Assembly (NCBI GenBank): GCA_002697005.1
Contig: NZUD01000080.1
Coordinates: 3,214 to 9,225 of the forward strand
Length of the DNA: 6,012 bases
Reading direction: 5' to 3'
Source of the DNA: Chloroflexota bacterium
GTDB lineage: Bacteria > Chloroflexota > Dehalococcoidia > UBA3495
The translations under genes were made by a program, and so were the position numbers. Positions 1-5,528 of the stretch are shown here, piece by piece (positions within the stretch are counted from its first letter, which is position 1; each line of letters begins with the position of its first letter). Under the pieces are notes generated by a model that worked only from the letters and a program-made list of their open reading frames with translations, was not told where the DNA came from and did no database searches.

Positions 1-675
1 GGGGAGCGTCTTGAACGAACTACTCGCCATTCTCTAGTGTCTTGGCTACTTTGGCATCACAACTGTGGTTGGCTAGCCAAAGCCGAATTCACCCTTGGGT
101 TAGCACTTGCGCTGACGGAGGTAATGGGTCAAAAAGAGAATCCCGGTACCATACAGCAGTTGGTTGACCTAGCCGTTGACGTGCAGACCAGCAGAACCTG
201 TATAAGGGCTGCAGAGTTGGATCCAGAAATGACGGTAGGCGGTTATGCAGTGCCGAACCAATTGCACCTCTCTGCAGCTGCTGTCAACGTCTTTAAATCT
301 CGCCAACGCATGTCAGAGATACTGAAGGGGTTGCCTGGTTCGTCATTAATAGTTGCGCCTTCTGATACGGATTTCGCGGATCCTACAATGGCAACAGAGT
401 TAGAAGACGCTTACGGGGGCGGTGGCTACACGGCACTGCAGCGTGCCGCGGTCTTGCAGTTGGGATGGGATCATGTGGCTTCTGAACTCGATGCTAGGGA
501 ATCCGTATTCGAGCTTCATGCCAGTGGGGGCTTAAACGCATGGCGGGCTCGACTCCGAGAGTGGTTTCCTAGCTATGATGAATTGGCTAATGGAGTGCAA
601 CAATTATTGGATGTGGAACTGCCTCCCATGGACATGTCAAACCTGAAAAATTCGTCCTATGAATGGCCGCGATAG
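1..675 (+). CDS. HpaB-family (4-hydroxyphenylacetate 3-hydroxylase type) flavin monooxygenase, C-terminal part, 5' truncated
   Basis: The reading frame is open from base 1 and runs 224 residues to a TAG at 673-675, so the gene starts before the window. Family members are about 480-520 residues, so roughly the last 45% is present. A GTG at 37 could be read as a start, but the residues before it (TTRH) fit the family pattern leading into the helix with WLAKAEF at residues 24-30, so I treat the frame as continuous. Other family-like stretches are GSSLIVAPSDTDF (113-125) and LGWDHVASELDARE (154-167), in a helical C-terminal domain. Known members use FADH2 from a separate reductase (HpaC type) to hydroxylate phenolic compounds; others act on chlorophenols or are dehydratase relatives. 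The N-terminal and middle domains that would decide substrate and chemistry are outside the window, so function beyond the family is open. No reductase gene is visible nearby. Confidence 0.85.
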   Translation, partial: GERLERTTRHSLVSWLLWHHNCGWLAKAEFTLGLALALTEVMGQKENPGTIQQLVDLAVDVQTSRTCIRAAELDPEMTVGGYAVPNQLHLSAAAVNVFKSRQRMSEILKGLPGSSLIVAPSDTDFADPTMATELEDAYGGGGYTALQRAAVLQLGWDHVASELDARESVFELHASGGLNAWRARLREWFPSYDELANGVQQLLDVELPPMDMSNLKNSSYEWPR

Positions 676-756
676 ATGGTGCTAGGAGGAATGTGATTAG
701 GGTGTGTAGTCGACGATGCATAGGAAGCTGGGCAAATATGGGTTACTTCGTCCGAA

Positions 757-827
757 TCACTAGCAACCCTAGTGAATGGCCTGTTGGCCATAGAGAATCA
801 GAATACTTAACCCAATCGGAATTTGGG
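757..827. other. Three consecutive small stem-loops in the gap between convergent genes
   Basis: TCACTAG (757-763) pairs with CTAGTGA (769-775) around a 5-nt loop. The next base begins ATGGCC (776-781), which pairs with GGCCAT (786-791) around the loop TGTT. A third, weaker hairpin, CCCAA (811-815) with TTGGG (823-827), follows. The first two abut with no spacer. The group lies 81 bases after the HpaB-like stop and ahead of the stop of the oppositely oriented membrane gene. None is followed by a T-tract, so they are not classical intrinsic terminators. They may protect a 3' end or terminate both converging transcripts. Stem-loops of this size can arise by chance. Confidence 0.35.
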
Positions 828-942
828 ACATCCTGACTGAACATATATTTAGGCCGTGGATGAGGCTGAAGTTGGGTGAATTCCATGTCCACCCGCTACT
901 TACCGTTAGGGTTCTCCAAAGAAAGGGTCACCATTGGGAGAT

Positions 943-1623
943 TTACTGGCTTCTGACGTTTCTCAATGTGGCCACGAGATAAGAAACCCATATTGGTAAT
1001 CCTACTATTGCGATTGACAGGGCCTCACCCGGAGATTCTTGACCTGGTTCAATCTCTAATAGAGCGTATCTAAGAGTTTCAGGTATCCCTGCAATTAGGG
1101 ACACAATAGTTATCACAGCGAAAATCGCAAGGCCGGCGATCAGATATAACCTTCTTAACAGATCGGAATGCTCATCTGCAGTTTCAACCCATCTTCGGCC
1201 TAAGAAATGAACGAGCATTAGGAACGCCCCAATCACCGCTAAGCTAATCCCGTTTATTAAGTTTCCTTTCATTTCCAGATCGAGCCTTTCAGATAAAGAC
1301 CGGTTATCCCTTACAACGTAGTCCTCGTTGTTCTTGAGGTCCTGTAACTCTCGATGGTCTTGGTACACCTCTCCGTAGCTAAATTCGTGACCAACTATCT
1401 CTCCTAATCCAACATTGATTAGTGTCGATACGCCGCCTAGTCCTGTAAGCCCAACGCTAACCAAAATCACGATGTAGAAATACACTCTGAGAGCGGCCTT
1501 GTAGGAAATTGAAAGGGATATTCCTGATTTTATTCTTAATACGAAATATACGATTGCCGCAATTATTAAGATTGGTATCGCCAGGCCGATGAGGCCAAAT
1601 AAAATACCGGCAATATTCCCCAT
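943..1623 (-). CDS. Five-span integral membrane protein, DUF5671-like, function unknown
   Basis: This 226-residue protein starts at ATG (1623-1621) and stops at TAA (945-943). Hydrophobic spans are near residues 4-28, 46-72, 121-141, 157-180 and 199-219. A charged soluble stretch at about 75-118, rich in Asp, Glu, Arg and Asn, lies between spans 2 and 3. Residues 41-78 and 152-190 share a pattern: a basic residue, then an aromatic pair (RVYFY, RRLYL), then a long hydrophobic run ending near a Leu-rich amphipathic segment. That suggests an internal duplication. Proteins with repeated membrane units of this kind, often labelled DUF5671, occur in Chloroflexota; my match is by pattern only. GGAGGG lies upstream (complement of 1637-1642), 13 nt from the start, a little longer than usual. 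It is a single gene, convergent with the HpaB-like gene, with the gap 1624-2337 upstream. I assign no biochemical role. Confidence 0.72.
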   Translation of the reverse strand: MGNIAGILFGLIGLAIPILIIAAIVYFVLRIKSGISLSISYKAALRVYFYIVILVSVGLTGLGGVSTLINVGLGEIVGHEFSYGEVYQDHRELQDLKNNEDYVVRDNRSLSERLDLEMKGNLINGISLAVIGAFLMLVHFLGRRWVETADEHSDLLRRLYLIAGLAIFAVITIVSLIAGIPETLRYALLEIEPGQESPGEALSIAIVGLPIWVSYLVATLRNVRSQ

Positions 1624-2337
1624 GAGAATAAGTTAACCCTCCAGGATGTTTCTGTTAATTCTCATCCAATATCGATTCTATAGATGGCTACCGGTGCATT
1701 ATCCTATGGCCCGGTTTTAGTTGAATAAATAACTGGTTCCACATTGTGAGGCTATTAAAATGGCACGCGGCTGGCAAATGCTAGCAGGCACCTGGATCGC
1801 CACTTTGATGGTACCGTTTGTTGCCCTCATGAGATTCAGATAATAGACATTCCAAAGTGCACTGGCTAGTCAAGCCTACCACTTGAATAGGTGCGGGGTC
1901 TTAACAATGAGATAAGATTATGCCGTTTTTGAATTAACCATGGTAAGCCTAAATTCATTTGGCCGGATAGGTGCAATTTAAGTGGCGGGCCTAGAATGCG
2001 AGACCAACAAACTTTAGAGACCACCATTGGACACCAAAAGCGGCGGACTCTTAATAAGCAGGTTCTTGGTTCGTTTACTCTGATAGGGAGTTATCGGAGT
2101 GAGCTACTGGGGTCGGTAGAAGCACGCTCGTAGGGCTCAACGGTACGTTTTCACGCCGGCTATCGGGTTTTGCTTTGGGGCCTGAAAACTAAGTATTGAA
2201 CTTTGGACTACAATATCGAAAATACGAGGGTCTCATGGATGTGCAAAGCCTTCGCAATAATCGGTGGCCCCGAAATTATTAGAATCGGGCTTTGACGCTA
2301 TTCATATTTATATGGCGGGTCGACAAGGGCCGAATAT
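1624..2337. other. 714-base intergenic region without a convincing gene
   Basis: This region separates the divergent membrane-protein gene (minus) and TlpA-like gene (plus), so it must hold both promoters, but I see no clear -35/-10 pair for either. No long frame is open on either strand. A 27-codon frame at 1760-1843 has a hydrophobic product and a GAGG 8 nt upstream but is too short to call. Inverted repeats include ACCGG/CCGGT (1690-1694, 1711-1715) followed by TTTT, GTTTTCA/TGAAAAC (2147-2153, 2183-2189), and the larger hairpin at 2244-2294 listed separately. The first two may be chance. Confidence 0.6.
2244..2294 (+). other. Extended imperfect hairpin in the leader of the TlpA-like gene
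   Basis: The outer helix pairs CAAAGCC (2244-2250) with GGCTTTG (2288-2294). Inside, TTC (2251-2253) can pair with GAA (2282-2284). The inner helix pairs AATAATCGG (2256-2264) with CCGA plus TTATT (2270-2273, 2276-2280), leaving a two-base AA bulge and a 5-nt TGGCC loop. About 19 base pairs form in 51 nt, well above what the surrounding sequence offers. It ends 43 nt before the TTG start of the TlpA-like gene and has no T-tract after it. It could be a leader RNA element or a protein-binding site; I do not recognise it as a known riboswitch. Confidence 0.45.
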
Positions 2338-2892
2338 TTGAAGCTAACAGCAGTTCTACCCGTAATGATTGGCATCTTTGTACTTGCTTGTTCTACTGCT
2401 TCAACTCCCCTACCTTCGTCTCCTCTTAGCGTATCTGAGGAAGAGTTTGCCCCAAACTTTAGCTTCAACCTTTACCAAGGAGAGGATATCCTTGGTTCTG
2501 AAATTAAAGATTTATCGCAGTTAAGAGGTATGCCCGTCGTGCTTAATTTCTGGGCGCGGCTGTGTCCACCTTGTTGGACCGAGATGCCAGAGCTTCAAGA
2601 ATTCCACGAAGAGTCCCAAGAGCGAATCATTCTCCTAGGCATCGACATTGGGCAATTCACCGGTCTCGGTTCTCCTAGAGATGCCAGTAAACTTCTGGAC
2701 TCCATGGGAATCACCTATCCAACTGGCTTCACAGACGACGGGGGTGTAGTGGAAAAATTTAAAGTTTCGGCAATGCCAACCACGGTCTTTATAGACAAAC
2801 AAGGGAGGATCTTTCAAAAGTGGACCGGAGCGTTGGATCGAGCGACTGTAACGCGTTTGGCCAAAGCTATGCTAGCTCAGGATTCAGATTAG
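2338..2892 (+). CDS. TlpA/ResA-like thioredoxin-fold lipoprotein (thiol-disulfide oxidoreductase)
   Basis: The 184-residue protein has a short signal peptide ending in FVLAC, so Cys18 is the likely lipidated residue and the domain would sit outside the cytoplasmic membrane. A Ser/Pro-rich linker (19-37) precedes a thioredoxin fold: VVLNFWARLCPPC (67-79) carries the active-site pair Cys76 and Cys79, and AMPTTVFIDKQGRI (145-158) carries the cis-proline Pro147 and the following strand. The typical TlpA insertion lies between. Relatives reduce apocytochrome c cysteines or keep extracytoplasmic thiols reduced; no cytochrome maturation gene is present here to confirm that. The residue before the first active Cys is Leu75 where this family nearly always has Trp, and Trp80 follows the second Cys. 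TTG is chosen as start because the next in-frame ATG (2365) would cut the signal peptide; AAGGG (2325-2329) lies 8 nt upstream. The gene seems to stand alone. Confidence 0.88.
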   Translation: MKLTAVLPVMIGIFVLACSTASTPLPSSPLSVSEEEFAPNFSFNLYQGEDILGSEIKDLSQLRGMPVVLNFWARLCPPCWTEMPELQEFHEESQERIILLGIDIGQFTGLGSPRDASKLLDSMGITYPTGFTDDGGVVEKFKVSAMPTTVFIDKQGRIFQKWTGALDRATVTRLAKAMLAQDSD

Positions 2893-2991
2893 AATGTAGG
2901 CGACTAGATTAGGTGCAAGATAGGCCGAAGAGGCGATTATTTTGAAGCGTACCGATATTGCAATTTCCACAAAGGTGTAACCGTACTAATT

Positions 2992-3023
2992 GATCTAGCG
3001 GATAGCAGATCGCACATTTTTTT
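2992..3023 (+). terminator. Possible weak intrinsic terminator after the TlpA-like gene
   Basis: GATCT plus GC (2992-2996, 2998-2999) can pair with GC plus AGATC (3005-3011) with one bulged A and a short loop. Seven T residues (3017-3023) follow after five bases. The stem is short and AT-rich and its distance from the T-run is longer than ideal, so this is tentative. It lies 100 bases after the TAG of the TlpA-like gene. Confidence 0.3.
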
Positions 3024-3134
3024 ATTTCCTAAAGGAGATTAATCGGGCCAGGTAAGAATAACCTACGTCGAACTCGTAATCGAACAATCTATGGTTTGCC
3101 CTAGAAGGAGCTCCCCATAGACTATTAAGGACGA

Positions 3135-3164
3135 AAAGCCCTCTGGAGTTATCCAGAGGGCTTT
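3135..3164 (+). terminator. Strong intrinsic terminator
   Basis: AAAGCCCTCTGGA (3135-3147) pairs perfectly over 13 bp with TCCAGAGGGCTTT (3152-3164) around a GTTA tetraloop. The A-run on the left arm and T-run on the right arm belong to the stem, so it could work in both directions. It is 242 bases after the TlpA-like stop, so either that transcript has a long 3' end or a separate small RNA ends here. Confidence 0.85.
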
Positions 3165-3380
3165 CCTGCTAGGTGATTTACCAACATCTGAGTTAACTAT
3201 TTGGAGGTTTCACCTTTTCTATAAAATTCGCAATCTTGGAAAGTGACCATGGCAAAGATAGTAATACTAAATGCTATACACATTCGAAATGGGATTCTAA
3301 AAGCCCTCATCATGGAACGATACGATATCGATATAAATTAGCGTTTATTTATTACCGCATTAAATGTTTATTGATTTTCG

Positions 3381-3409
3381 TTTACATATACAGAAAATTA
3401 ATGTATACA
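3381..3409 (+). promoter_or_regulatory. Sigma-70-type promoter for the TRAP binding-protein gene
   Basis: TTTACA (-35, 3381-3386) and TATACA (-10, 3404-3409) are separated by 17 bases, the ideal spacing, in an AT-rich tract. Predicted transcription start is near 3416, giving a leader of about 50 nt before the ATG at 3466. The spacer holds a small inverted repeat, TACAT (3383-3387) with ATGTA (3401-3405), which overlaps both boxes and could be an operator half-site pair; this last point is speculative. Confidence 0.6.
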
Positions 3410-3454
3410 AACCGAGGGCTTTCTAGTTCCCATACGGATTGATTACATTACGGT

Positions 3455-3460
3455 GAGGAG
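3455..3460 (+). promoter_or_regulatory. Ribosome-binding site of the TRAP binding-protein gene
   Basis: GAGGAG ends five bases before ATG 3466, with an A-rich spacer. This is strong and fixes the start codon, which also gives a proper lipoprotein signal peptide. Confidence 0.8.
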
Positions 3461-3465
3461 AAAAA

Positions 3466-4830
3466 ATGCGAAACGGCAGAATAATGCTCTTATTGCTGGC
3501 GATGCTGGCGGTTATCCTTGTGGCTTGCGGCGGTGAAGACCCTGCGCCAGCGAAGCCCGCAGCAGCGAAGCCCGCAGCAGCGAAGCCCGCAGCGGCCTCG
3601 TTAACCCTGGAAGAAGCGGCAGCTCAGCGCGCCGGCGGACCAGGGTCTTTCTACGTGGGAGATCTGAGCCAATTGGTTGGCCCAGCTCCCGGCCCTACAC
3701 TGGGTGATGCGGATGACATGGTCAACCTGGCAGGATTAGAACGGGAACGGTACCTATTCGATTCTCCTTACTATGATGCTCTGGTTAAAAAATCGAACTT
3801 CACCAACCAGACGGAACTCGTCTATGACGGGGATCCCGTAGAGATTCAGGTCACCTGCATCAACCGCACCTTAGCGACCTGTAAGTTGGTGGAAGAAGTA
3901 CTTATTAAGAATACGACCGAACGGACGCAAGGGAAGCTTAATCTAGTGGTCACATCTTTCCCTGAGTTAGGATTAGCTGGCCCTGACTCGCTGGCATTAG
4001 TCCGCGACGGAACTATCGCTTTTACCGAGATTACCTCTGGTTACGTAGCGGGTGATTTACCCCAGCTAGAGATCACCTTCCTTTATGGGCTATACCCTGA
4101 TCATGAGATTGAATATAAGGCTAACGCAGCCGTTCAAGGATACCTCGAAGAGCTGATTCAAGAAGACACCGGCGGCGGACAGGTCATAAGTCGCATGTGG
4201 GTTTCCGGTGGGGACAATTTCTTCTTCTGCCGGGACAAGATTAATACCGCAGCTGATTTCAAAGGCAAAAAGGTGCGAAGCCATGGCGCCGCCCTGTCTG
4301 ACTGGATCGAGGGATTCGGTGCCAATGCTCAGTTCGTAGCTTTCGCCGAAGTATATACGGCTTTGGAACGCGGTATCTTAGACTGCGGTGTTACCGTGGC
4401 CTTTGCCGCCCATGGACAGCGATGGTACGAGGTTACCGACTATATGGTCGGCCCTCTTTCCAGCCAGCTGATCAACACGATGGTCATGAACGCGAAAGTG
4501 TTCTCAGATTTGCCTGACGATCTCCGTCAAATCCTGGTTGAAGAAGGCGCCAGGCATGAGCTAGAAGCCATGAGGGTCACCCCGGCATGGAACGAGGTTT
4601 GGACGCAACGTAACGTCGATGCGGGCCTGGAATTCATACCATTCACTGATGAGATGAAGGAGATACAGGCTAACAAAGCGGTTCCGATTCATGTGCTGCC
4701 CAACTGGATCAAGAGAGTTGGAGGCCCGGACACCGACATCGTGCGCCTGTTTAACGAGAAGATTGCACCGATCGTTGGACTCAAGATAAACGACGACGGT
4801 ACGACCAGTCAGGTCCCAGTGACTGAGTAA
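3466..4830 (+). CDS. TRAP transporter solute-binding lipoprotein, DctP family
   Basis: The 454-residue protein has a lipoprotein signal peptide with lipobox LVAC (Cys21), then a low-complexity Ala/Pro/Lys linker (25-44) that probably holds the domain away from the membrane. The DctP-type fold spans about 125-440. Clear family marks are TAADFKGKKVRSHG (261-274), where Arg271 matches the conserved arginine that contacts the substrate carboxylate in characterised members, and EVYTALERGILDC (295-307). It captures a ligand, usually an organic acid, for a DctQ/DctM-type sodium-driven carrier; the ligand cannot be told from sequence. The protein is about 120 residues longer than a typical DctP, mostly from the linker and an N-terminal extension (about 45-120) rich in Gly, Pro and acidic residues. 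Cys131 and Cys139 could form a disulfide. No DctQ or DctM gene is adjacent: a promoter precedes it and a terminator follows, so it looks monocistronic. Confidence 0.93.
   Translation: MRNGRIMLLLLAMLAVILVACGGEDPAPAKPAAAKPAAAKPAAASLTLEEAAAQRAGGPGSFYVGDLSQLVGPAPGPTLGDADDMVNLAGLERERYLFDSPYYDALVKKSNFTNQTELVYDGDPVEIQVTCINRTLATCKLVEEVLIKNTTERTQGKLNLVVTSFPELGLAGPDSLALVRDGTIAFTEITSGYVAGDLPQLEITFLYGLYPDHEIEYKANAAVQGYLEELIQEDTGGGQVISRMWVSGGDNFFFCRDKINTAADFKGKKVRSHGAALSDWIEGFGANAQFVAFAEVYTALERGILDCGVTVAFAAHGQRWYEVTDYMVGPLSSQLINTMVMNAKVFSDLPDDLRQILVEEGARHELEAMRVTPAWNEVWTQRNVDAGLEFIPFTDEMKEIQANKAVPIHVLPNWIKRVGGPDTDIVRLFNEKIAPIVGLKINDDGTTSQVPVTE
3550..3594 (+). repeat. Three tandem 15-bp repeats encoding an Ala/Pro/Lys linker
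   Basis: The unit GCGAAGCCCGCAGCA occurs at 3550-3564 and 3565-3579, and with one final-base change at 3580-3594. Each copy encodes AKPAA in frame, just after the lipobox. Because the unit is a multiple of three, copy-number change would alter linker length without breaking the frame. Confidence 0.95.
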
Positions 4831-4938
4831 CCTAAGGTGCAAATGCTTAGGGATCAAAGTTTCCCTACAGGTAGTTTGGCCTAAAGTTTCTGGAGGACAA
4901 TATCCGGTAACCTTAGGTGAAAACCATCGGATCCATAC

Positions 4939-4969
4939 AGAGAGACCCGCAGGCCCGGCGGGTCTCTCT
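4939..4969 (+). terminator. Intrinsic terminator of the TRAP binding-protein gene
   Basis: AGAGAGACCCGC (4939-4950) pairs perfectly over 12 bp with GCGGGTCTCTCT (4958-4969) around a 7-nt loop, followed by a T-rich tail (TATTTATG). It lies 108 bases after the TRAP gene stop with no gene between, so it closes that transcript and argues against a downstream operon partner. Confidence 0.85.
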
Positions 4970-5121
4970 TATTTATGTATTTGCGTAAAATCGGGTGATA
5001 TCTTCTCGCTGTGGATCAGCCTTCTGAGGTTAGTGATTTAGGCCGTGGTATTTTTAGATTGGCTGGCAAACGACAAAAGAACGAGGCTTATGACTTTTAA
5101 ACAGAGGCCGTGTACTTGAGG

Positions 5122-5198
5122 TGGTACGCCCGACAAGACTCGAACCAGCAACCCCTAGCTTCGAGCCTAATAGCGTGCCCACATCCTGATATACCTTA
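5122..5198 (-). pseudogene. Decayed tRNA gene, Arg(TCG)-like, 3' half best preserved
   Basis: Read on the minus strand, the end is CGGGCGT-A-CCA (5132-5122), a 3' acceptor strand with discriminator and encoded CCA. It is preceded by a 7-nt T-loop TTCGAGT (5144-5138) and a 5-nt variable loop GGGTT (5154-5150). The T-stem GCTGG/CTTGT has one mismatch and two wobbles. GCTCGAA (5166-5160) sits where the anticodon loop should be, with TCG in the anticodon position but C in place of the invariant U33. The anticodon stem is mismatched unless the loop grows to 8 nt. Further 5', TCAGGATG (5189-5182) recalls a D-loop, but no strand complementary to the acceptor (ACGCCCG-like) is present within normal tRNA length. 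It is therefore probably non-functional. The 5' limit given is where a normal-length tRNA would begin. Confidence 0.5.
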
Positions 5199-5363
5199 GC
5201 CTATTATCCTTCCCAATTGAGAGGTAATTAGGCGCCCATGTTAGGTCGCTGTATTGCCCGGTATTGATTGGTTTAGTCTAGTGCGTTAGCGAAAGATCTA
5301 CCTGCTGAGTCTTAACCTAACCCCTACGAATGGAACACCCCGGCCAGGGTACTTGGCGCTTAT

Positions 5364-5403
5364 GGGTATCGGCAGGCGGAGCGTAAGATACCTCGGTGAG
5401 GTA
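5364..5403 (+). other. Two overlapping, mutually exclusive hairpins ahead of a terminator
   Basis: GGTATC (5365-5370) pairs with GATACC (5387-5392), extendable by a G-T pair at 5364/5393. TACCTC (5389-5394) pairs with GAGGTA (5398-5403) around a GGT loop. The two share 5389-5392, so they cannot form together. They end where the terminator at 5404-5437 begins, 131 bases before the luciferase-like gene. This could be a switching leader or chance pairing; no known riboswitch consensus is recognised. Confidence 0.3.
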
Positions 5404-5437
5404 AAGGGGCCATCGTTCGCATGACGACGGGCCTTTT
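5404..5437 (+). terminator. Probable intrinsic terminator or attenuator before the luciferase-like gene
   Basis: AAGGGGCC (5404-5411) pairs with GGCCTTTT (5430-5437), using two G-T pairs. Beyond a small internal loop, TCGT (5413-5416) pairs with ACGA (5424-5427) around a 7-nt loop. Four T residues end the right arm. No plus-strand gene lies between this and the preceding terminator at 4969, so it either ends an unseen small transcript or acts within the leader of the gene that starts at 5535. Confidence 0.55.
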
Positions 5438-5521
5438 ATGCCTGAATATGGCTATCAAAATGCTTCTACTATGGCCACAATAATCATCACGATTACAAGG
5501 ACAACAATCAATGAAGCTGTG

Positions 5522-5528
5522 AGAAGGA
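5522..5528 (+). promoter_or_regulatory. Ribosome-binding site of the luciferase-like gene
   Basis: AGAAGGA ends six bases before ATG 5535. Good spacing supports this start, which also places the first beta strand (IFGVMLIG) right at the N-terminus as expected for the family. Confidence 0.7.

Larger units (their letters stand above)
2893..3465. other. 573-base intergenic region with terminator(s) and the TRAP gene promoter
   Basis: No supported coding sequence lies here. From left to right it holds a weak hairpin plus T-run (2992-3023), an AAAGGAG ribosome-binding-like motif (3031-3037) with no start codon at proper distance, a 7-bp stem TCTATGG/CCATAGA (3088-3094, 3115-3121) with an 8-base palindrome GGAGCTCC in its loop, a strong terminator (3135-3164), and then an AT-rich stretch from about 3330 that contains the promoter of the TRAP binding-protein gene. 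Confidence 0.65.

Noticed and set aside
37..675. HpaB-like gene starting at GTG 37 as a complete short protein
   Set aside because: The same frame is open to base 1, upstream residues fit the family, and no ribosome-binding site precedes 37; it is the tail of a longer gene.
847..859. 13-base direct repeat ATTTAGGCCGTGG at 847-859 and again at 5036-5048
   Set aside because: A repeated 13-mer has a sizeable chance of occurring by accident in 6 kb, the flanks do not match, and neither copy has attachment-site context.
1690..1718. Hairpin ACCGG/CCGGT followed by TTTT, resembling a plus-strand terminator
   Set aside because: No plus-strand gene precedes it, the stem is short with a bulge, and it lies in the upstream region of a minus-strand gene.
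2292..2313. TTGACG followed by AT-rich TTTATAT as a promoter for the TlpA-like gene
   Set aside because: The distance between the two boxes is about 10 bases, too short for a sigma-70 promoter, and the first box overlaps the right arm of the hairpin at 2244-2294.
3236..3442. 68-codon plus-strand frame with TTG start just before the TRAP gene
   Set aside because: It lies in AT-rich DNA, has no ribosome-binding site, gives a Tyr/Lys/Ser-rich product without recognisable pattern, and runs across the TRAP gene promoter.
4561..4857. Minus-strand frame of 98 codons opposite the TRAP gene, and smaller ones at 4090-4284 and 2635-2817
   Set aside because: They lie antisense to strongly supported genes and their products resemble no protein family; they are by-products of codon composition.
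5201..5240. Minus-strand segment with a GGCGCC and CAATTGG that could be the missing 5' half of the tRNA
   Set aside because: Its first bases do not pair with the acceptor strand at 5132-5126 and including it would make a 115-nt molecule without an anticodon arm.
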